Assembly: GCA_013400155.1 (NCBI GenBank)
Contig: VXBM01000331.1
Span: forward strand, 299,786-363,785
Source: Helopsaltes ochotensis
Lineage: Eukaryota; Chordata; Aves; Passeriformes; Locustellidae
Length of the DNA: 64,000 nt
Direction of reading: 5' to 3'
The notes beneath the pieces are model-generated. The model did not search any database. It was not told where the DNA came from and saw nothing but the letters and a program-made list of their open reading frames with translations. The position numbers were made by a program, and so were the translations under genes. Below are positions 1 to 13,836 of the stretch, one piece after another (positions within the stretch are counted from its first letter, which is position 1; each line of letters begins with the position of its first letter).

Positions 1-3000
1 CCTACAAGGACACAGTGTATTTGGCAGGAGTGTTCCAGCCAATCCAGGTGCGCATGTGGGTGCGCTAGTACCACGAGCACACACTTGGCTCTCTGTGAGG
101 AGTTGTGACATGCCCTGTCTGTGGCCTGTTAAAAGACACGCAGGAGAGCAGTGTGGAAGAAGGATCTGTAACTGGTTCAAAGTTTGGCTGGTCAGGACAA
201 GCTGGATTTTATTCTTTCTACTGATGGCTATGTTGTAAAGATCATTGTGAGACATGGAAATAAGAAATGTCAGAAAAATCCCAACAGCAAAAACCAAACA
301 ACAAGAAAACCCACCTGCATCAGCAGTGAAACCTGTAGGAGAATTCTGGTGGAGCATCTCAAAAAAAAAATTTGTTTTAATGACGATAATGACAATGTTT
401 GTGTTCCACATACTGAATGAGCCCATGCTACAGAATTCATAAGTATTTTTTCAAAGTCAAAGGTGTTGTGTTTTGTAAACATCAAACCACGTCACGCAAA
501 TTTCAGCTGCTCAGCATTTTAGTTCACTAAACTGATCTGCAGCAATATGCTGAATATATATGAAACCTAATATTAACTTTGCAGAGCAGTAGCCATAAAA
601 CCACATTTCATCCAAGCACCTACACTACTTTCCTTGAAGTGTGGACTGATGAGAAAGGTAGGCAGGATCTAACCCAGAGTGTGAGTACAGCTCCCCACAA
701 GTTTATACAGTAATTCTTTAAGCATAAACATGGACAGGTGATGAGTTTACCTTAGGATTAGGCCCTAGTTTTCAGCATAAAAGAAGCTGGAAATGCTCAA
801 CTTTCCCTCCCTCAATAAATCTGGATAACAAGGAAATGTGCTGAAATGGTCACTGACTCAGCTGATGAGAGGTGTGTTCTGTGAAATGAATCAGGGACAT
901 GACAGACACCTCCTTGGTCTTCTGACTGCTGGGGTCATCTGTGTGGCTCAGATGAGATCTTTCACAGCTCTGCTGAAAGATGGAGTTATTTCTCATCACA
1001 CCATAAAATACATCTTCGTTTAGTGACTGTGATCGTGGGCTGCTGACTCTGCATGTTTTAGTGTGCAGTTTTGAGGTTACATCCACTGTTTCAGTATGTG
1101 AGAAAGTTATCTTTGGTCTCCTTTTAGAGAAGGAGTTTTAGAGCCTGGTGCAGACCAGGGCTGTGCTGTCTGGTGATGCTACCAGTGGCAGAAGGCTGTC
1201 CATTTCTGGGAGAAGAGTTGCCAAGCCTGGTGCCACCGTAAGCATCTCCCCTGCTGCTGTGGACAGGGGTCATTCTGCACATCACAAAAGAAGCCTGTTG
1301 CTTTGCACATGAAGTATTACAATTTAATGAAGACATAATGGAGTTGGACAGGAAAGTCTCTGGGGTTACAATTTAGACACCTAATATGTGGTTAAATTAC
1401 TGTATAGTTTATCTGTTACTGGATATGACCTATAATCACAATAAGCTCATTTGGTACATCTTTAAATACAGAGAGAACAAAGAAGATCATATTTTTCTAC
1501 ATCCTGTCTCTTCTTTCTCTTTTATACTGTCTTAAGGTTTTCCTGAAAAGCTTTTCAAGGGCAAGTCAAAGGAGACTAAAATTATACTTTTGGCATGAAT
1601 CACACACACAACTATTCAGATGAAGTTTTAGTTGCATAAGCAATTTTTTTCCAGTCATGTCATCTTCAGCTCAGGAACCAGATGAGAAAATATTTGTGCA
1701 TCCCACGTTCTTGATATATGAAGTAATGTCATTGTCAGTGTAAAATTGGTTTAAAATGCAGTTTCATTTTTTTTGTATGGTCTGACTTCTTTACAGTGCG
1801 TTTAACTTTCCCAGGAATTACTGTGTGCATTGTGGAAAGTGAAGGCAAAAACCTACGATGTATCTCTTTATGGAAATAATCATTCTACAAAACCTATCCC
1901 CTTCAAAAATGTTTCAGCAATCCCCATGTCCTAAGTGCTTCAGAAGTAGTACAATTGGTAGCAGCTGAAAATAGTTCCGCATATCCTCTTACAATTCTAG
2001 AGTTAATGTCTCAATTACGTGTTACAGATTTCCATTTCAAGAGGGCAGTTATTTTTTCATGACAAAAACATTTCTGGACAGGATTATGGAACATAAAATT
2101 CAGCTCAGGATTGTGTTGATACATGATGTGTACAAAAAAGTAAATCAAATCAGATTGATAATTTCTTTTCAACACAAATTCTATAGAAAAGGGAAAAAAT
2201 ATTTTGCTGTGAAAGACAAAACAGACTGCATTTCCACCTTTCATTCTTCAACACAGAATGCTGAGAAAATAAAATGTGATGTCATAGTGTTATATTCAGT
2301 GCTTTTGGAAATACTCATATACTTTACAATATTTGTAACCATCAGAAAACTCCATGCCTATGCATCCCAGCTGTACTTCAGGACATCCAGCTGCATTTTA
2401 TAGTGTGAATTAGATTTGAGTCTGTCTCTTTTTCATCCGTGTGCTAAATTGTAGTCTGCAGACCAAAACCAATCCACAAACATTTATTTTGAAAATTAAA
2501 TTCACACACCAAAACCTAAAGGGTGAAAATCTACACCACAAAATCTTTTAACATTTAGGATGCATGTGCTTAGTCAAAGCATCTCTGACAAGAGGCTGAT
2601 TTCCAGCTATGTGCCTAGATAGATACATAGACTTCAGTATATGCACTCCACAATGCACTTTAATATGTATGATCTGCTTTGCCACATCTTGGTTATACTT
2701 GAATTTTTAAAGACATGTTCAGACTTCAGGGCGTGTATGAAATATGAATGCTAGCAAGAATGCAAAACCTTTTCTTATTCACATTTCCTTTGAAAACCAG
2801 CAAGGTCACTGATGTAAAATTTAATGTAAAGGAAGGGATAATTAACACTGGACTATGAAATGCTGTTTCTCCATGGAGGTATGCTGATTGGAACACTTAC
2901 TGGGTTTCTAGTAAGTGCTGGGTACTAAGGGTCTGTAAAGGTCTTTCTGTCTTCCTCATTTAGCATCTTCTTTGCCTAGTCTTTCTCTAAAAAGACGCTG

Positions 3001-3380
3001 TTCTGCTCTCCTGATGCCTGTGTTTCAAAGAAGTGGCCTAGGGATAACTTTCACTTCTAAGTATGATTAAAGACAGGGGTTTTTTGTTTTATATTAAAAC
3101 TGTTTCATGCTTCTTCCATGTAACTCCTTGAGCAAAATTTTTGGTTATGCGACATTTTAAAAACCTAGCCTTTATATCATATCTTCACTCAACCAGCCAC
3201 TGTGGAAGAATTGTGCAAACATCACACTTAAATTACCTTGTACACTGTGGAGCAAGCCAATAGTGACTTTCATAAGTTCTGTCTCGCAGCCCTGTTATAT
3301 CATGAGGTTTAAAAAACAGCTTTATTTTATGCTAAAAAAATAATAGGACCAAAGGAAATCAAAAGTTGTAATTTAAAAAA
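1..3380. other. Unique AT-rich sequence, no gene recognised
   Basis: No open frame here exceeds about 115 codons and none shows a recognisable domain. There is no CR1 tail, LTR or simple-sequence array of note. The longest frame (2059-2403, +) is rich in Ile, Lys and Phe, as expected from AT-rich non-coding DNA. An AP-1-like TGACTCA lies near 852 but is expected by chance. I read this as intergenic or intronic sequence. Confidence 0.6.
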
Positions 3381-3840
3381 AATCAGGTCTGACCTCTATG
3401 GGTTTCTGCTAACCTTACTCTGGCTTCTTTGTTAGTTAAAGCAATGCCAACTATCATCCTGGGTCCCAGGGGTCTGGGGACAACCACGAGCCAGAGATCA
3501 CTGAACTGGTGTAACAAAGAGGTCACTTTGCAGGGTCTTGCAACATCAAACACCAAGTCTTTCTTGTGAGACAGCAGTATCTGGAGAAGGAGTACTGATG
3601 AGACAATACTGACAAGCATGGCAGCGACACAACCTTTTGCCAAGCATCCTCACAAAGGACATGGCTGCTGCTCCCTCCCCTTGCACTCCTTCTATGTCTC
3701 AGAGGAGAACCTGGAAAAGTTGGATGGCACTGGGTGGAAAAGCAATGTCTGGTGTAGCTGGCTATGTGTAGGCAGAAGTCAGACACAGGGAGGGACGAGG
3801 AGAGGACGGACTGTAGGTAAGCCAGGGAGCTCATCTTAGG
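3381..3840. other. GC-richer unique segment of unknown nature
   Basis: This ~460-bp block is visibly less AT-rich than its surroundings. It keeps three overlapping frames open: 86 and 103 codons on the minus strand and 73 codons on the plus strand. None resembles a family I know, and overlap on both strands is what GC-richer non-coding DNA gives by chance. It could be an unrecognised old repeat or a non-coding exon. I see no LTR-type TG/CA ends or target-site duplication. Confidence 0.35.
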
Positions 3841-6800
3841 TTAACGTATGGGAAGAAGAAAAGCTGCAGCAGATGGGAAACATAGTCAGTGAGAAAAATA
3901 GGCAGGTCAGAAGGAAGAGCTGTGAATGAACAGGGAAGGTGTACTGCAGCATTTGTCAAGGGCCACGAGAAAGATCTGTCTGTGGCTGAGCTGTAAAAAT
4001 AGGACAGACATAATTTTTAAGACTGGATGGGTAGGAGAAAAATGTTTCTATGTAATAATATCATGTAGAAAAAACTGAAGGCAAACTGTAGATATGATTA
4101 ATTGGAATCAGATTTCCTGCTGGTCATTTTTCTTTGTAATACAAATGTTAGGTTTTCTTCACATGAAGCTTACTAAATTTGAATATGTTTCTGTATTGAA
4201 ATGAAGTGGAACAATTTTTATGAAAATGAAGATGTCTGTAGAAGGGGTGTTGTTGCTAATAAAGCTGTGTTGTATAAAAGCTCAAAGAGGTCTTAAAATT
4301 TTTGTCTATTAACAGTTGAAATGTATACTTCAGCATGGTATTTGCCATTCTTATACCATATAATATACCCCTATAGTTTTTAAAAGAGAAATTAATTTAA
4401 AGTATTGACCTTTGGCAATATAGGATCTGCTCCTCTAGACTGTGTGACAAGCACTTCATTTGGAAAGTATGTAACACCTGTACAGCTAGAAAAGGTTTGA
4501 AAATATTTGTGGTTTTGTTTTTCTCTTCTAGAGCACAAGGGGAATCAATTCCACTGGTACCTCTGTGGGACTGGCAACAGAGAATGGCATGATTCTTTGT
4601 TACAGCCAATATCCTAGCATACAGCTGTAATTCTATTATTTCTCTGTCACTTAGCAGCTTTTGTTTGGATTTGAATCCCAGTGAATTTTTAAAAGGTATA
4701 AATTTGTTATGGAGCTTTAATATTGACTTGCGCTGTGTAGTTCTAATTAAGTATTCCCAGAAATGCACTAAAATGGCATTGTGTTAGTTGTTTTCCTGGG
4801 TTTGCTTTTTAGTTTTTTTTAAAGGAGGAAAAAAATCATGGCTGCTATTTTCCACTCACCTAAAAGCTCTTTTGTGATTATAATTCATATTATTCAGGCT
4901 CATAGTGACCGCACAGTAAATAATGTTTAATTACCTTTGATTACAAAGAAAAAAAAAATAACTCTAGCAATTATGTATTTTGTTAGCACTGCTGCAAAAT
5001 ACAAGAAAAGTACTTGTTGATTCCCTAATGACTTGGGATCCCACAAAATGTATGATTCTTCACCATGTTTGTCAGATTTAAATTCAGTGTTGGGCAGGGA
5101 GGAGGAGTGGCTTACTGGGAAAAAGAATATTTCAGGCAGGAGCAATTGTATTTATTTTTCTTGTAATTGGGAATAAAGAATGTGATGTAGTCTAATACAT
5201 TAGTTTTTAAGAGTTAGGGAAGAATGACTGAAGTCTAGAATCAAGATCTGGAGAAATGTGAGAGGCTAGAAATACCATTTGAAAGCCTGAAAAATTATTT
5301 TCATTGTGAAGACAATTATGTCTCTACATAAATTTCAAGACTCCTAGGCACCTCTATTCAAATATCCAGAGGAAGGATTTTTGGACTTTGCTGTGAATAT
5401 CCAAGGCAGTTTGTAGTTTTGGTGGCATTTTAAAATAAGCCAGCCATAGAAAGTTCAGTAGAAAAAAATCCAATGCTTTTCAAACAGCCCTTTTCTGTGG
5501 GAGACAAATTCCAAAGAGGATTAATGATGTCCTCTTTTTCTAAATACTCTTAAAGCCTGGAAGTGAAGTTCAGTATAGAGATATGAGAATAGCAACCTGT
5601 CCATTTTTCTTCCATGATGAATCTTTTTCATTTGGTACTTATCATGATGGGGAAAAGGTGTCCAAAGATTCCCTTGATGGGGAGCCTGGCCTTATAAGTA
5701 TAAAATAAAAGATCTTCTGAAAAGGGAAATATTTTCCTGAATTCCCTGTTCTGGTACAAGAATGCTATGGTAGAAGCATCTTTACCATAGACTACTGTGT
5801 CCACAAGGCAGCTATACAGGCAGTTCAAGATATAATATAGAGAGAAGGGCAGTGCTTGTATGTTCTTTTGATTTCCAGTTTTCTATTTAATTTCCAGATC
5901 AAATTAAGCCTTTTCAATTTTCCTTTCCAAATAAAGGAAAAATCTTTAGGGGAAGAACTCATGGATCAAAGAAGAAAACATCAACCCAGGACATTACTTA
6001 GAAAAATTAATCCTTGAAGAATCCAGCAATGATAAAGAAAAATCAGTTGGCAGCAAAACCAGGCTCTATAGGCCAATAAAGTTGATTGTTTTGATATTGT
6101 TCTTGATGTAAAGAAGTTCTCCTAATGACAATTACTAAGAAAGGCAGGTCAGAAATGTTTCATACATTCAGATTCCCATAAAATAAAAGAGTAGGATCAT
6201 ATAGTTGCATGTATTTTCATCAGTCCAGTCAAACAGAGGAAAGAATGCTTATTTATGCTAGTTGATCATTTGAGCCTCTAGCTCAGATAATCCACTTCCC
6301 ATTTCAAGGTCCTGAAAGAATCATGCACACCCAAAACAGGAGCAAAGAAAGAGCTGGAAAGAGCATTCTCTTACATGAAAATTACAACAAGTTCCTCCTG
6401 GAAGAAGCTGCTGTCTTGATTTTTTTCATCAGTAAAATGGGATGATGAAAAGAGCACCATTCCCCAATACCTAAGAGGATATATTTAAGATTATTTGTTT
6501 GCCGTGCTGGAAATATGTACCACTGTATTTTTATTAAGATATAGATTACTTCACTAAACACATTATTTTCTCCTAACATACTGTAAGTTTAATTTATAGG
6601 TAGCCACTAGTCTGTGAATACACATACTCTGTAAAAAGTTTTCATGTTTGCTTTTAGCTGCAATGCTTAGATTTTGCTGTTTTTGTATATACGAAAAACA
6701 ATCAAATTTCATGCAGCTGCCAGCTTGCTTATTCAAAAGTATAAAACCTGAATATTCCACCTAGATCTAGCACCTTGTGTAGGAAGTCATAATTTTGGGA

Positions 6801-9800
6801 ACAGAAAATTAAACTGCTGCTGAACTTGCCTGGCCAAACACTTGTGGATGCTCCAGGAGCTGGTTCAACATGCAGAGGCAGTGCTCCTTGCTCCCATTAA
6901 GCATTTCAAACATCTGTCCCCGGTGTTGAAAGCTCTGTGCTGGCACCCGTTGAATAGCAGATCGTTTGCAGGGTTGTACGTCATGGGCTTAGTTCATCCC
7001 GGTTTTGATAATCTCTTTATTCCCTGCATGCCTGACATGATTTGAGATCTGCTGACACAGGATTTCTGTGGTTCATAACATGTATCTCAAGACAGAGAAT
7101 GTGGCTTTAGGGCTTGTGCTTCTTAATACTTTCCTGTTTTGAACTTTGTTCCCACATGATGAGGCTAGAGCTTGACAGTTGTTTAGATATTTAGGAACTT
7201 TCTGCAGAGGCTTGTTATTACTGCTTACTCTTCAGTGTATGGACATAAGTTTCCAAATGCCATTGTGGGACTGGGAATCAGGAATGCCTGACGTATAATC
7301 GCAGGTACCATCAATGTTATCAATGGCTTGGGCATGAAATGTCATTATATAAATTCTACCCCTTCTGTTTCCTTCTTGGCAAAATAGGCATTGCTCCTCA
7401 TGAGCATTTCAATGATCTGATTTTCCGTTTTGGATATAGAACTTTTTTTCATCTACTGGACAGTAAATGTCACTTTTATATTTAGATAGCATCAGACTTC
7501 TGAGCTTCAAATTCACATGCTTGTTAAATATTTTGATTGTTTTCCTTGGATGGGTTGCCCGGAGATGCATGAGAATGTGTCTTTAAATATATTTCTATCT
7601 TTATAACTTTACTTGAAATCTTTGTACATTCTTATCTGATTTCATAATCTTTAGTGCATTCTTAAGCAGCTCTTTTATTGGTAGATTAGTAATCCTGAGC
7701 AAAAGACGCTCATATAGGCAGAAATTCTCTTAATTGTCCTCTGGACCAGTGTTCAGTCTTTTCATGTGGCTTAGCTGTATGACTTATTTAGTGAGGGAAC
7801 CTTCTGATCTTATATATACATAAATATATATTTATATGCACTTCTCTTGGTAGATGAGGCTTTGTGGTGTACATTCCTAGACAACAAAAAGTGTCACTGG
7901 GAGGTTGGGGGCAGAACACATTTCCTTTTAGTCACGTTTCAGAGTCAATGACTAATTATCTTGCAGGGTGTTTTCCCAAACTGGCACATAAGAAACAAAA
8001 ATCCATGACTGTGACTCCTAGGAAAATGCAAAAAGTAATGGGAATTAAAAAACATGAAAGAGACATGACAATTAGCTACAGTCTGGACACCACAAATTCA
8101 AGAAATTCAGGTTTACTCTTTAGATGTGCTGTAGCAATGTCCTAGGGTTGTGATCTGTCTGAAAAACTGCAACACTACTGTGTGTTTAAAGACTTACTGT
8201 TGCAAAGCCTACTAAGACCTTCACATTGCAATTTACCCTATAACTGCTCTAAGAAAAACTAAGTTAAAAGAACATAAAATATTTTGTCTGGCAGAATCCA
8301 AACATAGGTCATGAAATGCCAATGGCTACAGAAGTAAGCAAAAGGAGGATAAAATCAACTTACTACTAGATTAGATCCAAAAGTGTCCTTTACTTGGTAT
8401 TGTCTGACCAATTGCTGGTTATGATGCTTTGCACTTGCACAACTTGTTTTGTGGTTCTGAGGTTGGTGCTTAATTTATTTTCCAAGTACAAATGTAGAAG
8501 GAATTTGGAGATCATGGTCTTTTGGTGGTGAACCAAAAGTATGCTATGTGCCTGCTACAAATCCCCAGTCCTTTACCAGGTAAAAGTTTCAGAAATCCGG
8601 ACTATTTTATGCTCCTTCCAGGGAAATGTTAAGGACTCTCATCATCAATGGGTGTGGTTATCTCCTGCCCCTTTAGTAAAGAGAGTTAGATAACAACTAC
8701 TCTGGTATTGGGCTAATAATTGATGTATTGCAAGGCACAAAACCAGAAAGACTTTTTTCCTGGGTGCGGTAGTGTTCAATGCCAAAATGAAGCATTTCAT
8801 ATATTGCATAAATGTACACTTCCTAAATGTTTTTTTTACCATTAACTGGTCTCATTAACTGAATGTGATGAATATTGTGGTCTTATGCAGTAAGAGCCAG
8901 TGCTTAGCTTAGGAGTGAAACAAATTTTCCCTACTTCTCACCTTTTTTTTGAGGATATTATGACAATACCTGGCTTAGAGTCTGCCATTTCTAGCTAAAA
9001 ATAATGGATTCTTTTTCAAAAGTGCAGTTGTTTTGTTTATGTCTAAGAATACTGTCTCCTTTATTTTTCTCAACAAACATACGAAATATGGGAGAGAGGG
9101 GGGAAATAAAATAAAATAAATAAACTAAGGGGCTGGCACTAAACGTAAGTGTAGGGGAATTTAAAAGGATTTGAGAGCTAGACCTCAGTATAAGTAAACA
9201 ATTTGAAGAAAATGGGAGCAGAATGAAATTGAAAGGTAATAGATATTAGAAGAATAGATACCTCTTTGAAGAGCTACATAAGAAAAAAGACTATGATAAA
9301 GTGGAATAAGGTTGGAAAACAAAACAATCCAATAGGTAAGGATGAGAATAAAACAGGAAGATAGCATAAGAACATGGAAAAAAAAAAAGATGAGGAAAAC
9401 AACAGCACTGAGTTTATGTGACTTTAATTCCTTTCTACAGATTGTTAAATGTTTTTAGAAGTTCATGGCAGTAAGGTCAACAGAAGAACAAAGAAAATTT
9501 TATCTGAACATGTGAAGACTCTCATAGTCTCCCAACTACCTGGGACTTCCATCTGCAGTTGCATTTAAGGGTCTGACTTCAAAAGGCAAAGTGGAGATCC
9601 TGAAGATAAGTACAGCAAGTTCTAAGTAGCTCAGATGAGAGAGCAAAGGAAAGTAGTCCCTGAGAGACTTTGAACAACCCCATCCTCTAGTCCCTATCAT
9701 TGACGGAAATTGTTAGGTTATTTCATTTCTGCTCACCACCTATGTCTTACAGAAGTTCCATTTATCCAACAGGAAGAACTGCAGAAGGATGTCTGAATGA

Positions 9801-10850
9801 GGGACCCTCCCATCCCACATTTTTCCAGCAGAAGCAATAGAACCATGTTGCTTGTGTTGAAAGTTGAGGTGATGAAGCTGCAGGAGTGCAAGAAATCAGT
9901 TTGTTCTTCCAATTCATTATGGTCCTGGGCTGCCTCTCTCTTACAAGAGCATGAGAGATACCCTGCCTTCCTCCATCTCCCAGGTCTTTGGCAACTCATC
10001 CATTGCTCAGGAATTGAACACCTAGGAGCTGACTCTTTGCTCTAAATACTGATCTTCTTTAGATACCACAGCATTTACCTAAAGCCACTAGTTTGTAGTG
10101 AATTGAGTGGTCACGACCTTTCTCACTCCATATGACCCACTAGGATGTGGAAAACGTATGCAGGAGTTGGTCTTTTCTGTGTGGCAAATATTGACTCTTC
10201 TCATCTGTTGCTTCTTTCTAAGCCCACACAAACAGAGTACAGGTTTTCACAGATCCCTGAAAGCTGGTTTGTTGAAGAGAACCAGGATACTGCATAAATG
10301 AGCCTCGTGCTGGCATTGCAACATTGGGCAGTGATGCTCTCCATTTTACCAATAAGAAAAAAATGTATATGCCCACCCATAGCTAGGACACAGGAAATGT
10401 AAGAAATAGAGTGAGGAGAGAGGCTGGAATAGGATCCTGGGGCCTGTCAGGGCAGTTTTCCCTTCACATGTGGCCACAGCTGGGGTGAGGGCACTGCCAG
10501 GCTGCTGTGGTACATAGATGTGAGTGCATGTCTGGGAGATGTGAAAAGTAGAGGAACTTTGGACCAGGAGCATTGAAAGGCTTTCCAATAATGGAGTAGC
10601 TTCTCTTAAGGATTAATCAATTTCTGCACTTAAATATCCTGGTAAATTAATTCAAATAGGCAAATATTTTCTAAAACCAAGATTAACTTGTGTCTGTCCT
10701 GTAATTGATGGCTGAGAAATGTCAAATCATCCTCTGTCTGAGACTAAAATATAACAGTGAGCCTCTATTTTTACTGTTCATTTCATACCACAGACTATTT
10801 AGCAAAAAAAAAAGGGTGAAAATGACATTGGAAACTGAGATCTAAAGTCG
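3841..10850. other. Unique AT-rich sequence, no gene recognised
   Basis: I find no transposon or exon signature in this stretch. A 123-codon minus-strand frame at 4397-4768 is the longest. It has no domain, signal peptide or repeat structure that I recognise and its composition matches its surroundings. An A/T simple repeat occurs at 9101-9126. Confidence 0.55.
9101..9126. repeat. (AAAAT)n-like simple repeat
   Basis: Short run of AAATA/AAAAT units, about 26 bp. It is low-complexity sequence without further structure. Confidence 0.8.
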
Positions 10851-11863
10851 GTAATTTTGTAGTTTAGGAGGAGAAACAGCGGGGGTGATTTTTATATAAG
10901 CCGCCTTCCCCTCCTCAACATAGCCTCATCAAAGTGCTTTATTATATTATCTCTCATGCTTTTTTGTACTGTTTTCTAATATTGTACTGACTTGTCTGAA
11001 TCACTTTGAAAATTAGGGCTGCCTCCTTCTGAGACAAATCCAGGCCTCATTAAAATTCATAAACAGGCAGCCAAAAGCTTTGAGCACTTTTCCATTGATG
11101 GTGAGAAATGGAATTGTCTTTATTTATCCTGATAACATATAATTTCAAAGGGTGTCCACATCCATAGGAAACTGGATTTTGATTGATAACATTTAGGGCT
11201 CACTATGAAAGAAGCTTATTTTCATTAAAGACTTCTGTGACACAAACTAGTCAATGGTATTGCAAATCAGCACTGCTGTAGTGTTCAATAGCCTTCTTTT
11301 GGTTCAAAACTCCTTTATGTTCACATTAGCAAACCTATGCTCTCACATAACAGTGGTGTGATCTTCTCAGGTAGCATGTGTATATACCTGGAACTCTGTT
11401 GTATAGTGTCACTGCTGATTGTATGAACTGTCCCTCATTTTTGAGAAGCAGTGGGGGAAGAAAGGAGATAATCAGTTGTCTCTGTGGTTGAGCCCAGCTG
11501 AGCCCATGTGACACAAGAGAATATTAGTTGTGAAGTATATTTGGGCACTGCATTGTTTTACTTTGTCATTCTGGTAAATATGCACAGAGAATAATGATAT
11601 TTCTCCAAAATCTTTCTCAAATTTAATTAGAAAAAAAATGTTTTAATCAAAGATCAAAATCGAAACATTTTGACAAGGCATAATTTCAGAAATACAAGAA
11701 TTTATATATAGCAATTGTCAAGCACACCAATGATAATCAATCAGTAAGATTTTGCAGGGCTTTGATATGGAAAACATCTAAAACTTCAGCAGATAAAATC
11801 AACTGGATAACATGTTTACTTGGAAGTTTGTGTAAATGTCTGTATGATATGCACTTCATTAAA

Positions 11864-11879
11864 CAACAACAACAACAAA
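11864..11879 (+). repeat. (CAA)n microsatellite
   Basis: About five CAA units. A similar short tract occurs at 27494-27511. Confidence 0.85.
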
Positions 11880-13805
11880 GACTCCATCTGGCCAACCTAG
11901 CACTTATGGCTATGCTATATGAACAATTAGTAATTGACATGTTGGCCTTCAGTTTAGGGGCCTCTAGTAGTATCACACAAATATGACACATACTGTAGAT
12001 ATGAATGTAATGTTTCCTTTGATAAGAACTTATATTTTTCTGAAACTTAAGGTTATCTTAGAAGTAATGCCTTCAAATTAAAATAATTATTGTGTTTAAT
12101 CTGATTTTTTTTATCCAGAAAGTTGGGAGTATATGTGCAAGGGAAGATTTTTTCTCTATTCACTTAAGCTTGAGAAGATTCTGTTGTGAACCAGAGTACT
12201 CGTACTTATCTATAGTGGAACATTTTTCAAGAGAGATCTTTTTTAAAGAGATGGCAAAAATTGTAATATCAACTGACTTTATGAGATTGCCAGACTTTCA
12301 GGTAATATGATCCACATTATAAAAACGAAATTAGGTACATTTACATTTGGTTCAGCAGCACAAATTCAAAAGCATAAGTCTAAATGCTGCGTCTGCACTA
12401 GTTCTTCAGATCTCTGGAGTCTGCCCTGGCCATCCATAATGTATTGTACACACACAAAATGTTCCTTGCACATTCTTTTTTTTATGAAATCTAAAAGGTA
12501 ACAAGTGCAAATTGTTAAAGTAAGCAGTTAAAATCATTAATGTTCATAACAACTTTGCTGTTTATAACCACTGAGAAAATGCAAGGTGTAAAAGGGGAAT
12601 TTCAGATTCTCTATTAAATTACTCTTTTATAGACAAAGCTCAGAGCAATCCCATTATAGCAGTAGATTTCATGGTGGCTTCCTTTTACAAAAAAAACCTA
12701 GTAAACATGACACTGATGAATTTTATTGCATGTGTGTTCAAAATACCAGTAAGTACAAGATACAAACAGATGTGGAATCTCTTTGCCTTCTAGATTTAAT
12801 GTATGAACTCAAACACACCCAACTGAAGCTTTGTAAACTTGTGTTTAGTAAATCAAGTCAATAAAGATGGTAACAGCTTTTGTAAATGGGCTTCCAGACA
12901 GTTTGTCATACAGCAATTTATGATATGACTTACTTATCATCACTTTTAGCCAAATTTGTTCTGGTTCTCTGTCACAAAGTTGTGATTTCCTAAGGAAATC
13001 TAGCTACAGTCTATACAGCATTAGAAATATGTGATTTTGATTTTAAATATTAAATGTTTAAAATCAAATCTTTAAAATCTCTCAGCATTTTACATGAGTT
13101 GACTGGTCCATACACCGAAACACTGAAACACATTCAGGAGTCAAAACACAGGAACTCAGTTCAGAAGTTCTGGACCTGTCTCAGACCCATTACTCTTAAA
13201 AATATATAGGTGGTAAAGAATACCCTTTGCCGTATTTTTTATACTGACTGGCTCCAAAATGCTCAGAGACCTTTTGCTTTGATATCTGTGTTGAATAACA
13301 CCCATCTTAGACCAAGTAGATTGCACATTTCCATGTAATACAGCCTTGTAAACAGAAGTTATTTTAAGTCAATTGTGTATTAGCTCTATGAAGCCAGTGA
13401 ATACTTGATGAAATGCTTTTTCCATACTGAAATATTCATGAAGCTAATTTTCAACAATCAACAAAATCGAGTCATGTTTTTGAAAAAGAAAACAACATCT
13501 TTCTATATCTGCTTGTTGAATACAAATCAAAAAAACTCCTAAAATAGAAGTCATCAAATTCACTTTTTGTATTTGCTCCTGATTTGAGAAGAATTTGGAG
13601 TCCCAATCAGACCACAAATGAATAGCTCCTTTATTATTATTTGGTTTCAGTTGTCAGCCATCCTCTTTTGGAAGGCAGTACAAAGTACTAAATTTGATAA
13701 TGAATCTGGAACACAACCCTGACCATAGTGGGCACTAACATTTCAATGAGGAATTTAATTTAATCTAATCTCTAATTCTCAAACTCTTATTAATGTTTCC
13801 TATTT

Positions 13806-13836
13806 CACACACACACACGCATGCACGCACACACAG
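13806..13836 (+). repeat. (CA)n microsatellite, interrupted
   Basis: A run of CA dinucleotides broken by GCATGCACG in the middle, about 31 bp in all. Short interrupted CA tracts like this are common and often polymorphic. Confidence 0.9.

Noticed and set aside
172..186. GGTTCAAAG as a tRNA B box
   Set aside because: No matching A box or cloverleaf is seen at the right spacing.
4397..4768. 123-codon open frame on the minus strand as a gene
   Set aside because: AT-driven composition, no domain, no promoter or splice context, and a length expected by chance in this much sequence.
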